A DNA stretch of 35,930 bases from an uncultured Bacteroidaceae bacterium. GTDB lineage: Bacteria > Bacteroidota > Bacteroidia > Bacteroidales > Bacteroidaceae. The notes beneath the pieces are model-generated. The model was not told the DNA's origin, searched no databases, and saw only the letters and a list, made by a program, of their open reading frames with translations. Made by a program: the position numbers and the translations under genes. Of this stretch, positions 15,485 through 25,061 are shown piece by piece. The stretch's first letter is position 1, and each line of letters begins with the position of its first letter. The DNA lies in the NCBI GenBank assembly GCA_904501945.1, contig CAJGCU010000007.1, positions 1 to 35,930 on the forward strand, read 5' to 3'.

Positions 15485-18400
15485 TTAGTTTGCTAAAGGC
15501 AGCGTAAAATTAAAGGTTGAGCCGCTTTCTTCTATTTGATTTTCAACATACAAACGACATCCTCGTCGAGGCGAGTAAGCATCATGCTCCCGTATAATCT
15601 GACGGCAGAGCAAATATTGTACTCCAGTCAAGGTATCTTTTGTATTGTCATATTTTACATTGTCAATATAAAAAACTTGAGATTGTTCTTCCTCTGCATA
15701 TTGATATCTTGTATCTGTGAATGCAAATTTAGCAAAACTGTCTGAAAAATCAAAACCCAGTTGCAAATCTCCACCTGAATTATGTTCAAAATACAATGAA
15801 ATAATGTTGTCAACAAGAGTTTGAAGGAATATAGCATCTCCGTATATATGTTTTGACGGTACTGAAGAGATATGAAGAAGACCTTTGCTTTTGTTATTTT
15901 TCTGTTGTCTGGAAAAAGAAGACATAGCCATATCTGCAATCTTTTGTACAGGAATCACGGTTCGCTTAAACAAGACAGTCTCTACCTGCTTGCTTGCACA
16001 TGTGCTTAACAATGTAAATATTTCCTTATAGTAGGTAGTCAACTCCTTGATGTCATCAATGGTTTGAGCGCTAACAGGGACATCAGGATTTTCAACAACG
16101 GCATCTACTATCTGCTTGATTCTGTTAGGATAATACATAGTCTCATGCTTCAACGTCGAAAGGCAATTATCCAAAATCTGGTTTCTCACATAAACTTTCT
16201 GCTGTTCATGCTCAACACGGATGCGCTCGTCTTCCTTCAATTCAAGAAGTTCGTTCATTTCTTCTGCCTTGTGGAATGAAAAATAAGAATGAATGCTCAT
16301 GAATTGTATGACAAGGTTGATAATCAGCAGTTCCTCCTCAGTCATGTTCACATCGTTGTAACATACGCCAACAACTCCTGTAACCAATTCATCCTTATCA
16401 TTTATACACAATGGATAAGCATGAAATCCACCTTCTTCGCTGACAAACTCCTTCTTCTGCTGATACGCAGAAAGCATCAGACTTTCATACACATTTCGTT
16501 TACTTTCATTTCCAGCAAACATAAAATGGAATTTACCAGATTCTTCTTCTGAAACAGTCATCAATCCTACTGTATCACATTGTTTTATATCTGACAGATT
16601 CTCATGGAAATCCTTCATCAGCGAGTTTTCAGAAGATGTAAAGATGGCATTGTTCAATCTGATGAACTGCCGTAAGTTGAACATAAAAAGGAGATGATGT
16701 CGATAATGCAAAAAATAATACATCGTAATGACCAAGAAGATTGCTGTACCTAGCAATATCAGAATTGTTTTTTTGTTTCTGTTGGCACTTTTAATCGAAT
16801 TACAATATTCTTCTAAGGCCGGATCTGTGCTGGCCAGAGTATATAATTGAGTTAATATCTCATTATTATAGTGGTATAACTTGTTCTGATTCAATGCTAA
16901 TGCAGCAATCGACACCTCATTTCTCAACATAATGATAGATTCATAATTGGTATCAAATCCATCTTGAAACCATACAAGTTCAGCCATCTTTCGACCTCTA
17001 AGCAGCATCAGGTTTTCTTCATCTGCATCAGGATTCATCTTCAAATAATGCTGATTGAAGTATGAAATAGAAGAGTCTGCAAAAACAATGGCATCATCAT
17101 ATCGGCCATGCACATTTGCTGTGAAAACGCTGTCCGTGTACATTTCCGCTTGCTTCAAGAATTCAGAAGCATAGACGTTGATGCTGCTAAAGAAAAGAAG
17201 TAAAAGACTGCATACATTTTTAAGCACACCTTTGGGAAGTCTGAAGAAAAAGCGACTTCCCTCTCCCATCTTGCTTTCCACTCCAAACGTGCAGACAGAA
17301 AAAACGGATCCCGTCTTTTTGTATTTCTCTATGATGCCCTTGCAATTCATCAATCCAAATCCAAACCCCTTGTTTTGTTTGATATCTTCCACATACTGAT
17401 TTCCTTCACCAATAAGGTTTGAATCATAGACTTTTGAGTTGTTCAGAATCTCAACATCTTGCTCTGACATTCCATAGCCAGAGTCTTCTACTGAAATTTC
17501 TATATATTTCTCATGCTCTTTTGCAGCAAGAATTACGCTTCCTCCCTGAGGTGTATATTTTCGCGCATTATCGAGCAAAGTGTTCATCATAAAAAGCGTC
17601 AGCGCCTTATCTGCTTTCACAACCCCATTTGTGTCATCAACAGATAATGAAATGTTTTTCATCTCAAAGGCCTTAGAACTTTGCTTTAGCGTATTAAGCA
17701 AAGGCTGCAAAGCAAAATTCTCAACATTCAAAGCCAATATTCCTTGGCGAATCTTCACCCAATAGCCAAGCACAATATTGTATTCGTTGATTTTATCAAT
17801 CAACTCGCCTAGATAGATGAATTTCTCGCGACTATTCTTTCTCGTGTCAGATGCTTTTAACTGGCTGACCTCGTGCAAAGCCCTATCAAGAAATGGAGTA
17901 ATACCATTGACAATGGACATAGAAGTAAGTTTCTCCAAGTATCGACGCTTATCTTCCTCTAGCTTTCTTTGTGTAAGATAAGTCTTGCTGTCCAGCAGTT
18001 CTTTCTTAGCTGTAAAGTTTATCTGCTGGATGCCCTTCTCTCTTACCCATCTGTAGAAGACAAGCAGGACATGGAATATTTCTCCATCAAGTCCTTTGAT
18101 TGTCTTCAAATCTTCTTTTGTCCAATCCCTATCTTTGAATTGAGGAAATATTCTGACGACATCTCTATCAGCAATGTCATGCAGCGCCTGATCTAGTTCG
18201 TCTTCATCTTCAATAGATTCCGTCAACGCGCTTGGGAGATGCTTGCAGATGCTTATCACTTCGCCAAGCATTCCCACTTTATTCTGATACTTAATACGAC
18301 TCTTTTTGTTATAGACAAACAGGAATGATGCCAAAACAATAATGACAACAACGAAAAGGCTCAAAAGAAAATTCAGCAGCCTTTCCTCTTCTTGGAGATG

Positions 18401-19684
18401 TTCCTCTTCTTGCTGCACACGAAGGTCCTGACGTGTTGCATCAAGAATGTCAAAATAAATATTATGATTATAATCTGATTCCTGCTTCAACCCCATAGCG
18501 CCATAAACAACGCTAAGCTGTTCCCTCACAAGAGCCATCCACTCTGGAACAGCTGTAACATTGGGATCTGCTATCCATTTAAGTTCTGTGGATAAAGTGT
18601 CACCAGATTCCAAATAAGTGTACAAAATGTCATCTGCGTATTCATCAGAAGTGCCATAGCGTTTCCTGTGGTGTGCATTTATCAGTTGCAAGGCTTCTTC
18701 CACTTGCATCAAAGCAGCCTCATATTCTCCTTTTTGCAGGTAATAATCCGACAATGTGATAAGCACCATTCCTGTCAGATAATCGTTCCCATACTGTTTA
18801 GCCAGCATCAAGCTATGCGTTGCCAAGGCATAGCTTAAATCCGTTCCATCTTCCACACCAAGCATCTCTTCAATCAGCACCCTCCTCGAAGGTTTCAATT
18901 CTCCTCCTTGCAAGATATTTTTTGCAAGATTGTTTGCTGCTAAAATCTCAAAATACACATATCCCTTCAATCTGCTAAGCGACAACAAGCCTAACTGGCT
19001 ATACCATATTTCATCATCTGTTTCAGATTCCTCCCAACTGATATACACTGACCTGAGAAACAAATAATTGGCCAGCAACGTAGAATCTGAAGAAAAAACA
19101 TTCCTGTTGTCTTCGAGCCATTCAAATTCCTCTTTAGCACCTGCTTTCTGGCGCATCTTCAAGAAATAGTTCAGCGACACAAAATGGTATTTTGCGATTA
19201 CAGAATTCCATATCATCCTCTGATGCTCATCTATGCTCGCAATTTCTTCTTCCACATTCGCAAATCTTTCATGGGCATCGCTGCGATAGTCATAAAACTC
19301 CTTGTTCATCGAAGTGACCAGACACACAGACATCATATCGACATCAGCAATGCTTTTCATCAAATCATTGTTCGAATGGCCCAGCACTTCCTTATAGTAA
19401 TACTGTGCTGAATCATAATCCATTTGCAAACCAAACACACTACCCTTATTCAGCATTGCCTCATGTATCCCGTCACGATAACTTGTCCTCTCAAACGTTG
19501 TCAGAATCTCATCAGCACACAGCAAAGCAGAGTCCAGCGAAGTATATTTCATGCGGTTGACCCTGTCATTAAGAGAATCTATCACACTCTTGTCTGCATC
19601 ATCGGGTTGTCCACATCCCAGCAACAACGCAAGAAAACATCCTGCGAGCATGAAATATAATATTTGCAACTTACGATTTAGCAT
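15485..19684 (-). CDS. Tandem (double) sensor histidine kinase with two TPR-like sensor regions
   Basis: A 1399-residue double sensor kinase. The start at 19684 gives a lipoprotein-type signal (LLLGC, Cys24). A promoter element at 19702-19709 argues against the open upstream ATG at 19738. Order: TPR-like helices (about 30-430), TM1 (435-458), a cytoplasmic linker, and kinase half 1. Half 1 has MSIVNGITPF (589-598) at the H-box position, with no His there. It also has N706, DSGYG (734-738) and GFGFG (773-777). Then come TM2 (about 820-839), a second periplasmic region, TM3 (972-993), a GAF-like region, and kinase half 2 with KHETMYYP (His1180) and N1293. In half 2 the G1 motif is replaced by DTR (1324-1326) and the G2 motif is lost near 1354. 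The architecture resembles Bacteroidales proteins carrying DUF5112/DUF5113 (from memory). The signal is unknown. Confidence 0.85.
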   Translation of the reverse strand: MLNRKLQILYFMLAGCFLALLLGCGQPDDADKSVIDSLNDRVNRMKYTSLDSALLCADEILTTFERTSYRDGIHEAMLNKGSVFGLQMDYDSAQYYYKEVLGHSNNDLMKSIADVDMMSVCLVTSMNKEFYDYRSDAHERFANVEEEIASIDEHQRMIWNSVIAKYHFVSLNYFLKMRQKAGAKEEFEWLEDNRNVFSSDSTLLANYLFLRSVYISWEESETDDEIWYSQLGLLSLSRLKGYVYFEILAANNLAKNILQGGELKPSRRVLIEEMLGVEDGTDLSYALATHSLMLAKQYGNDYLTGMVLITLSDYYLQKGEYEAALMQVEEALQLINAHHRKRYGTSDEYADDILYTYLESGDTLSTELKWIADPNVTAVPEWMALVREQLSVVYGAMGLKQESDYNHNIYFDILDATRQDLRVQQEEEHLQEEERLLNFLLSLFVVVIIVLASFLFVYNKKSRIKYQNKVGMLGEVISICKHLPSALTESIEDEDELDQALHDIADRDVVRIFPQFKDRDWTKEDLKTIKGLDGEIFHVLLVFYRWVREKGIQQINFTAKKELLDSKTYLTQRKLEEDKRRYLEKLTSMSIVNGITPFLDRALHEVSQLKASDTRKNSREKFIYLGELIDKINEYNIVLGYWVKIRQGILALNVENFALQPLLNTLKQSSKAFEMKNISLSVDDTNGVVKADKALTLFMMNTLLDNARKYTPQGGSVILAAKEHEKYIEISVEDSGYGMSEQDVEILNNSKVYDSNLIGEGNQYVEDIKQNKGFGFGLMNCKGIIEKYKKTGSVFSVCTFGVESKMGEGSRFFFRLPKGVLKNVCSLLLLFFSSINVYASEFLKQAEMYTDSVFTANVHGRYDDAIVFADSSISYFNQHYLKMNPDADEENLMLLRGRKMAELVWFQDGFDTNYESIIMLRNEVSIAALALNQNKLYHYNNEILTQLYTLASTDPALEEYCNSIKSANRNKKTILILLGTAIFLVITMYYFLHYRHHLLFMFNLRQFIRLNNAIFTSSENSLMKDFHENLSDIKQCDTVGLMTVSEEESGKFHFMFAGNESKRNVYESLMLSAYQQKKEFVSEEGGFHAYPLCINDKDELVTGVVGVCYNDVNMTEEELLIINLVIQFMSIHSYFSFHKAEEMNELLELKEDERIRVEHEQQKVYVRNQILDNCLSTLKHETMYYPNRIKQIVDAVVENPDVPVSAQTIDDIKELTTYYKEIFTLLSTCASKQVETVLFKRTVIPVQKIADMAMSSFSRQQKNNKSKGLLHISSVPSKHIYGDAIFLQTLVDNIISLYFEHNSGGDLQLGFDFSDSFAKFAFTDTRYQYAEEEQSQVFYIDNVKYDNTKDTLTGVQYLLCRQIIREHDAYSPRRGCRLYVENQIEESGSTFNFTLPLAN

Positions 19685-19701
19685 TTCATAAATTTGAATT
19701 A

Positions 19702-19709
19702 CAAATATA
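19702..19709 (-). promoter_or_regulatory. -7 element of the double sensor kinase operon
   Basis: The minus strand reads TATATTTG, matching TAnnTTTG, 18 bases upstream of the ATG at 19684. At the expected upstream position there is only TTT, so the -33 element is weak. Confidence 0.45.
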
Positions 19710-19838
19710 GTTATAATTGCTGAAACATAAATAAACATACTGAAAAATTAACATTCCAATCTCTAACACCCTACCACATGAGCATAATATCATTAAATTT
19801 TCTTTTCAGAAACAACTTCCAATATGATTAGATAAATA

Positions 19839-19901
19839 GTGCAACGTAATTACAATGAAAGGTGCAACGTAATTACAATGAAAGGTGCAACGTAAAATCG
19901 G
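19839..19901 (+). repeat. Tandem 23-base repeat, locus B
   Basis: Two identical 23-base units (19839-19861 and 19862-19884) and a partial third (19885-19901). The core is GTGCAACGTAATTACAATG. The locus lies between the MATE gene stop and the sensor kinase promoter, about 40 bases past the 3' end of MATE on the opposite side of the kinase start. Confidence 0.9.
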
Positions 19902-19924
19902 CGAAAAACACATCAAGATCACAC

Positions 19925-21271
19925 CTATTCTATAGAGTCTGCTGTGCGCGCCTTAACAGTCTTCTGAAATTGCAGATAGTAGGAAAGGCCTGCCACAGTA
20001 AGACAAGCAGGATATGACCACCAGATGCCAAGCGCCCCCATGTCGAGAGTAAATGCCAGAAAATACGCAAGAGGTATGCCTATAAGCACGAAGGAAATGA
20101 GGGCATAAAGCATCATGGGACGAACATTTTCGACAGAACGCAAAGCATTAGCATAGGTTATCTGGAGACAATCGCCTATCTGATAGCAAAGAAAAGCGGG
20201 CATAAAAGTCAGAAGAAGATATGTGACATCTTGGCTAGAAGTAAAAATACGTGCGAGAGGGGTACCAGCACTATAAATGATGAAAACAATTATAACGCCA
20301 AAAACAAGGGACATCTTGAAAGCCGCTGCTGCAGTCTTGCGAACCTCTTCCCAATTGCTCCTCCCTCTATAATGCGCCATACGGATGGCTGCAGCAGCTC
20401 CTATGCCATAATACACCATAAATGCAAGCGTGCTGATTGTACCCATAACCTGATGGGCCGCAAGAGCTGTAGCCCCAATCCATCCCATAAAGATGGCACC
20501 AACACTAAAGGCACAGGTCTCGAGACTGAGCTGAACGGAAATGGGTATGCCTAGACGAAGCAAAGCATACATGCCGTCCCAAGTAATCCTGAAAGATTGA
20601 GACTGAGTTTTTATCTGCTGAAAATCAGAAGATTTTAACAACGGACCTCTAACGATAGCAATGTACATCAAGAGAGGCATCGAGATTCGTGCTACAAGTG
20701 TCGCGATGCCTGCCCCCAAAAGTCCCAAATCGAACACGAAAATAAGGAAGTAGTTTAGGATGACATTGAGAATATTGCTGCCTATCATTGTCCACATGGG
20801 GGTCTTCGTATCACCTAAAGCATCGAAGAACTGTTTCATCGAATTGAAGAGCGAAAGAAATGGAAGAGAGATGAGCAGAGTGATGAAATAAGGACGAATA
20901 AGAGGCAGAAGTTCAACAGGCTGTCCAAGATGGCTGATGTTACAATAAAGCAAGAGAAGCAACAAGACAACAACCAGGCTTGTCAACAGATTAACAGCAT
21001 TGCTTTCGCGAAAAACACGCAATAACTGGCAGAATTTCCCTTGACTATAAAGAGCACCAGCTATAGGTGTCGTTGCATAAGATATGCCAAGCAAACAATA
21101 AAGGCTAAGGTTGAAAATATTATTGACGAAGCCTGCAGCCGAAAGTTCAGGTGTCCCATACTGTCCCACCATAATAGTATCAGCCCAACCCTGAATAATA
21201 GTACCCAACTGCGCAATAACAATAGGATACGCCAGGATGAAAATTGCTTTCGTCCGACCGCTTATTTTCAT
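19925..21271 (-). CDS. MATE family multidrug/Na+ or H+ antiporter
   Basis: A 448-residue integral membrane exporter with 12 predicted hydrophobic segments in two homologous halves. The start (KAIFILAYPIVIAQLGTIIQGWADTIMVGQYGTPELSAAG) is typical of NorM/DinF-type MATE proteins, as is the second-half LRLGIPISVQLSLETCAFSVGAIFMGWIGATALAAHQV. Such proteins export cationic drugs or metabolites in exchange for Na+ or H+. It is the last gene of the cluster from 27028, starting 9 bases after the membrane gene before it. The substrate cannot be read from sequence. Confidence 0.93.
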   Translation of the reverse strand: MKISGRTKAIFILAYPIVIAQLGTIIQGWADTIMVGQYGTPELSAAGFVNNIFNLSLYCLLGISYATTPIAGALYSQGKFCQLLRVFRESNAVNLLTSLVVVLLLLLLYCNISHLGQPVELLPLIRPYFITLLISLPFLSLFNSMKQFFDALGDTKTPMWTMIGSNILNVILNYFLIFVFDLGLLGAGIATLVARISMPLLMYIAIVRGPLLKSSDFQQIKTQSQSFRITWDGMYALLRLGIPISVQLSLETCAFSVGAIFMGWIGATALAAHQVMGTISTLAFMVYYGIGAAAAIRMAHYRGRSNWEEVRKTAAAAFKMSLVFGVIIVFIIYSAGTPLARIFTSSQDVTYLLLTFMPAFLCYQIGDCLQITYANALRSVENVRPMMLYALISFVLIGIPLAYFLAFTLDMGALGIWWSYPACLTVAGLSYYLQFQKTVKARTADSIE

Positions 21272-21280
21272 AAAAACAGT

Positions 21281-22516
21281 TTAACGCTTTCTTAATTCTC
21301 CTTTTGCAAGATGGCTGAAATCGTAATACCACCAATATGTCTTACCAAACTCCCGATGGGTTTTATTGATGCGCTCTGTCTCATTTGACAAGCCAGTCTT
21401 ACGGTCATGATAGTCTTTGAATTGCATGACTATATCCTTATCCTTGAAAACGGCCAAAGTGTCACCACCAACGACGAGTTTTCCCTGTATCACATAGTCA
21501 GAATCTCCAACAAGCAAGAGAGCTTCGCGATAAGATTTTGGCAGATTCTCGTAGGCGCCAGCTATCGTATCAGACAGGTTGTAATAAAGAAGCAGCTTAT
21601 CATAGAATTCCTTCAACTTTCTATCAAGCAAAAGACTGCACAAATAGTAATCAACAGTATGCCTGTTCCACAACGAATCGGCAAAAACCAATTGATAGTA
21701 TTGGCTAGCAGTCTTCACGTTTTTACCACAGTAGGCACCCAAGAATGCACATATCTCTTGTGAAGAAATTCTATTATAGAAAAATGTATCTGCCACATTC
21801 AAAAGCCCTTGTGAACCATCGTGTTGAGGATAATCAAAAAGACGTTCAGCAAGCAGCCCCTGACGTTCCAAGGCATACATACGCAACTGAGTAAGGCGTG
21901 GCGTTGTGCGAAGGGACTTTTTCCCCACTTCCACAGCTGCTGCATAATCTTTTTCAAGGATGAGCCTCTCCGTCTTTAATTCATAATAATACACATCAGG
22001 AGTTCGAGAAACACTTCCTGTTATCAACAGCAGAATAAACAAGATGATGTAGTTTGGATACGTTTGAGACTTCAAGTCAGAAGCATAAACGCTATATCCA
22101 TCACAAAACTTTCTTGCCCCAAAAACGAACAAGACATAAAACAGCAGAACAGATGGAGCAATCCAAACCCATTTACCCAATGTGAAATCGACAAGCACCT
22201 CTTTGCTGACATTGGTGAGGATTGCAAGAATGAGCATAGACGGCAGATAGGAAAGTGCATGCCAACGTGAAGGCAAGCCTGAAGCCGTAGCTACCACCCA
22301 TTGTACAATCTGCAACACCATAGTTGTAATAATTGCCCCCAAAAGCATATCGTACGAGGTAATTCCTCTAGAATAGACAAATTGTGCTTCGGCAAGAATT
22401 TCACCCTGCAAGAAATAGAGGTAGCAGAAAGAAAAAAGCATAAACAGAATGCCACAGGAATAACGAATCATTCCTGCGGTCTTCTGCTTACGTGTTCTAT
22501 ATGAATTCACTCTCAT
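21281..22516 (-). CDS. Membrane protein of unknown function (DUF6057-like)
   Basis: A 411-residue protein. The N-terminal half has about five hydrophobic segments (residues 18-38, 58-78, 88-105, 118-135, 155-175). The C-terminal half (about 185-411) is soluble and helical with a repeat-like pattern (ERLILEKDYAAAVEVGKKSL) that could be TPR-like. I recall similar Bacteroidales proteins labelled DUF6057, without a known function. The gene overlaps the glgB stop by 4 bases (ATGA) and is 9 bases from the MATE gene, so it is translationally coupled to the branching enzyme. A role in envelope or glycan transport is possible but not shown. Confidence 0.7.
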   Translation of the reverse strand: MRVNSYRTRKQKTAGMIRYSCGILFMLFSFCYLYFLQGEILAEAQFVYSRGITSYDMLLGAIITTMVLQIVQWVVATASGLPSRWHALSYLPSMLILAILTNVSKEVLVDFTLGKWVWIAPSVLLFYVLFVFGARKFCDGYSVYASDLKSQTYPNYIILFILLLITGSVSRTPDVYYYELKTERLILEKDYAAAVEVGKKSLRTTPRLTQLRMYALERQGLLAERLFDYPQHDGSQGLLNVADTFFYNRISSQEICAFLGAYCGKNVKTASQYYQLVFADSLWNRHTVDYYLCSLLLDRKLKEFYDKLLLYYNLSDTIAGAYENLPKSYREALLLVGDSDYVIQGKLVVGGDTLAVFKDKDIVMQFKDYHDRKTGLSNETERINKTHREFGKTYWWYYDFSHLAKGELRKR

Positions 22517-24579
22517 TCTTTATTTTTACGAAGAACTACTGCTGAACGTGCTGGTATATACAGTTTGAGCCAACCTTTACCATCGCGCTCGTAAATTGGG
22601 TCGTAGTTGGTGAAATGGCGAACAGAATCATCAGCCAAATCATTGCCGCCAAAGAGTTTGTTGTCAGTATTGAGCACAACATCATAACTGCCATGAGGAA
22701 CGATGAAACCATAGTCTGTATAAGACCTGTTGGGCGAGAAGTTAAACACAAACAAGAGGTCACCACGCGAATAAGCGAGTATTTGGTCACCATCATTATG
22801 CCACACTTCTACAACAGGAGTCTTCTGGAAGTTCTTGACCAACTTAATAGTCGAAAGCATAGCTTCGTCAAAATCGCCTAAATAGTGATAACACAATTCT
22901 TTATTATCGACAAGATTCCACTGGCGGCGTGCATACTTATATCCCCACCCATTACCTTCACGTGGAAAATCAATCCACTCTGGATGTCCAAATTCATTAC
23001 CCATAAAATTGAGATAGCCACCATTCATAGTAGATGCTGTGAGCAAACGAATCATTTTGTGAAGAGCGATTCCACGATTAGCCATAAAGTTCTCATCACC
23101 CTTCTTGAAGTGCCAATACATATCGGCATCAATAAGACGGAAGACAATGGTCTTATCGCCTACCAAAGCCTGATCATGACTCTCTGCATAAGAAATGGTC
23201 TTTTCATCCTGTCTGCGATTAGTTGTTTCCCAGAACAAAGAAGAAGGCTTCCAATCTTCGTCCTTAAGTTCCTTGATAGTCTTAATCCAATAATCAGGAA
23301 TGTTCATCGCCATACGATAATCAAAGCCATAGCCGCCATCTTTGAATGGAGCAGCAAGTCCTGGCATACCAGACACTTCTTCTGCAATAGTTATAGCTTT
23401 AGGATTGACTTCGTGAATAAGAAGGTTTGCCAGCGTAAGGTAAGCGATAGCCTCATCATCTTCATGTCCATTGTAATAATCTCCATACCCTCCAAATGCT
23501 TCGCCAAGGCCATGGCTATAATACAGCATGGATGTTACTCCATCAAAACGGAATCCGTCGAACTTAAATTCTTCAAGCCAATACTTGCAGTTAGAAAGGA
23601 GATAATGAATTACCTCGTTCTTACCATAGTCAAAACAAAGGGAGTCCCAAGCAGGATGCTCACGACGTCCACCTTGCATAAAGTATTGACAACCGTCTCC
23701 TGCGAAATTTCCAAGTCCCTCAAGTTCATTCTTAACAGCATGAGAATGAACAATATCCATAATAACGGCAATACCCATCTCATGTGCTGCATCTATCAGT
23801 TCTTTCAATTCTTCAGGTGTACCAAAACGGCTGGAGGGCGCAAAAAAGTTGCTGACATGGTATCCGAAAGAGCCATAATAAGGATGTTCTGCAATTGCCA
23901 TAATCTGAATTGCATTATAGCCGTCTTTCTTGATGCGTGGCAATACATTATCTTTAAACTCAATGTATGTGCCCACTTTCTCTGCATCTTGCGCCATACC
24001 TATATGACACTCATAAATAAGCAGCGGAGCTGTGTTGGGCTTAAAGTTTTTTTTCTTAAACACATAAGGTGTATCTGGCGCCCAAACTTGTGCAGAAAAT
24101 ATCTTCGTTGTTTCATCTTGAACAACCCTGTTGGCATATGAGGGGATTCTTTCCCCTTCTCCACCTTCCCACTTCACTTTAAGCTTATAAAGTTCTCCAT
24201 GGCGCATTTGACTTTTCTTGAGATGAATTTCCCAGTTGCCATTGTCCTTTCGAACCATTTTATAAGCGTCTTGCTCTTGCCAATCATTAAATTGTCCTAC
24301 GACATATATTTCTGTGGCATTAGGCGCCCATTCTCTCAATATCCATCCCTTAGAAGTCTTGTGAAGTCCAAAATACAAATGTCCGCTAGCAAAATCAGAA
24401 AGACTTTGTTTGCCGTTCCGAGTCAGTTCAGACAGTTTGTCCTGCACGTGCTGATGACGTCCTACTATGGCTCCCTCAAATGGTTCGAGCCACGGGTCGT
24501 TCTTAACCAAACCTATATGCTTCACCTTTGGTGCAGACTTCTTTTCTGAAGATGTGTCTTTTCTTTTACATGTTGCCAT
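22513..24579 (-). CDS. glgB: 1,4-alpha-glucan branching enzyme, GH13
   Basis: Makes alpha-1,6 branches in glycogen. A lysine-rich N-terminus (residues 1-20) is followed by a CBM48-like domain (about 60-165; GWILREWAPNATEIYVVGQFN). The catalytic barrel has DIVHSH (region I), DGFRFDGVTSM with nucleophile Asp346, AEEVSGMP with acid Glu400, and YAESHDQALVG (region IV). The C-terminal all-beta domain ends in RSAVVLRKNKE. The motifs match the eukaryote-like GH13_8 branch found in Bacteroidota better than E. coli GlgB. At 688 residues it is full length. It is 3 bases after the YhcH-like gene, and no glgA, glgC or glgP is in the window. Confidence 0.94.
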   Translation of the reverse strand: MATCKRKDTSSEKKSAPKVKHIGLVKNDPWLEPFEGAIVGRHQHVQDKLSELTRNGKQSLSDFASGHLYFGLHKTSKGWILREWAPNATEIYVVGQFNDWQEQDAYKMVRKDNGNWEIHLKKSQMRHGELYKLKVKWEGGEGERIPSYANRVVQDETTKIFSAQVWAPDTPYVFKKKNFKPNTAPLLIYECHIGMAQDAEKVGTYIEFKDNVLPRIKKDGYNAIQIMAIAEHPYYGSFGYHVSNFFAPSSRFGTPEELKELIDAAHEMGIAVIMDIVHSHAVKNELEGLGNFAGDGCQYFMQGGRREHPAWDSLCFDYGKNEVIHYLLSNCKYWLEEFKFDGFRFDGVTSMLYYSHGLGEAFGGYGDYYNGHEDDEAIAYLTLANLLIHEVNPKAITIAEEVSGMPGLAAPFKDGGYGFDYRMAMNIPDYWIKTIKELKDEDWKPSSLFWETTNRRQDEKTISYAESHDQALVGDKTIVFRLIDADMYWHFKKGDENFMANRGIALHKMIRLLTASTMNGGYLNFMGNEFGHPEWIDFPREGNGWGYKYARRQWNLVDNKELCYHYLGDFDEAMLSTIKLVKNFQKTPVVEVWHNDGDQILAYSRGDLLFVFNFSPNRSYTDYGFIVPHGSYDVVLNTDNKLFGGNDLADDSVRHFTNYDPIYERDGKGWLKLYIPARSAVVLRKNKE

Positions 24580-24582
24580 AGT

Positions 24583-25026
24583 TTACGCTTTAATTTTAAA
24601 TATAACTTTAACAAATTCTTTTGATTCTGAAATACATGGTGCATGTCCATCTTGAGGGAAAAAGATGATAAATTCCCCTGGATTCACTGTAACATACTTC
24701 TCTGCTGCACCATCATAGAAACTAATATCTTTTTCAGCATCATACGCCACATCGGGAAGATTCTTTCGTGGCGTAAAACCCATTGTTTCTGACGAAGAAA
24801 CGGGTATCTGAATGTCAATCATCTTATTATGTGTTTCCACTTTCGCTTCTTCAAGTGTTTTCCCTTTTACCTCACAATAATTGACAAAAAGTTCTTCATC
24901 AATAATGAGCTCTTGACCAAGAGCATGAGCCGCAAGGTTATTATTCTTCAAATATGCTGCAACTTCTGGAAAAAGAGGGTTCAAAGCAACGTATTTGTCA
25001 AAATTATCAAGTGTGTCTAGAATCAT
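24583..25026 (-). CDS. YhcH/YjgK/YiaL (TabA, DUF386) family protein
   Basis: A 147-residue cupin-like protein. Family marks are the ETHNKMIDIQIPVSSSETMGF block (the metal or substrate-binding His and the ID.Q pattern), FYDGAAEKYVTVNPGEFIIFFPQDGHAPC near the C-terminus, and a terminal KVIFKI. Members such as E. coli YhcH and TabA have been linked to sialic acid or sugar metabolism, and to biofilm control in the case of TabA. The true substrate here is unknown. It is 3 bases upstream of glgB and 35 bases after the SuhB-like gene, so it is in the same operon. Confidence 0.88.
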   Translation of the reverse strand: MILDTLDNFDKYVALNPLFPEVAAYLKNNNLAAHALGQELIIDEELFVNYCEVKGKTLEEAKVETHNKMIDIQIPVSSSETMGFTPRKNLPDVAYDAEKDISFYDGAAEKYVTVNPGEFIIFFPQDGHAPCISESKEFVKVIFKIKA

Positions 25027-25061
25027 TTATTTAAGGTTTATCATTGTTAGTTAAAAGCGAG

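Noticed and set aside
19685..19738. The upstream ATG of the double kinase, giving an extra hydrophobic segment
   Set aside because: The -7 promoter element lies inside that stretch, and the ATG at 19684 gives a proper lipoprotein signal.
19839..19901. The 23-base repeats as a CRISPR array
   Set aside because: The units are directly adjacent with no spacers, there are only two or three, and no cas genes are in the window.
22885..24141. A 418-codon plus-strand open frame inside the branching enzyme gene
   Set aside because: The minus strand encodes a full GH13 enzyme with all catalytic motifs. The opposite frame has the unlikely composition of an antisense shadow.
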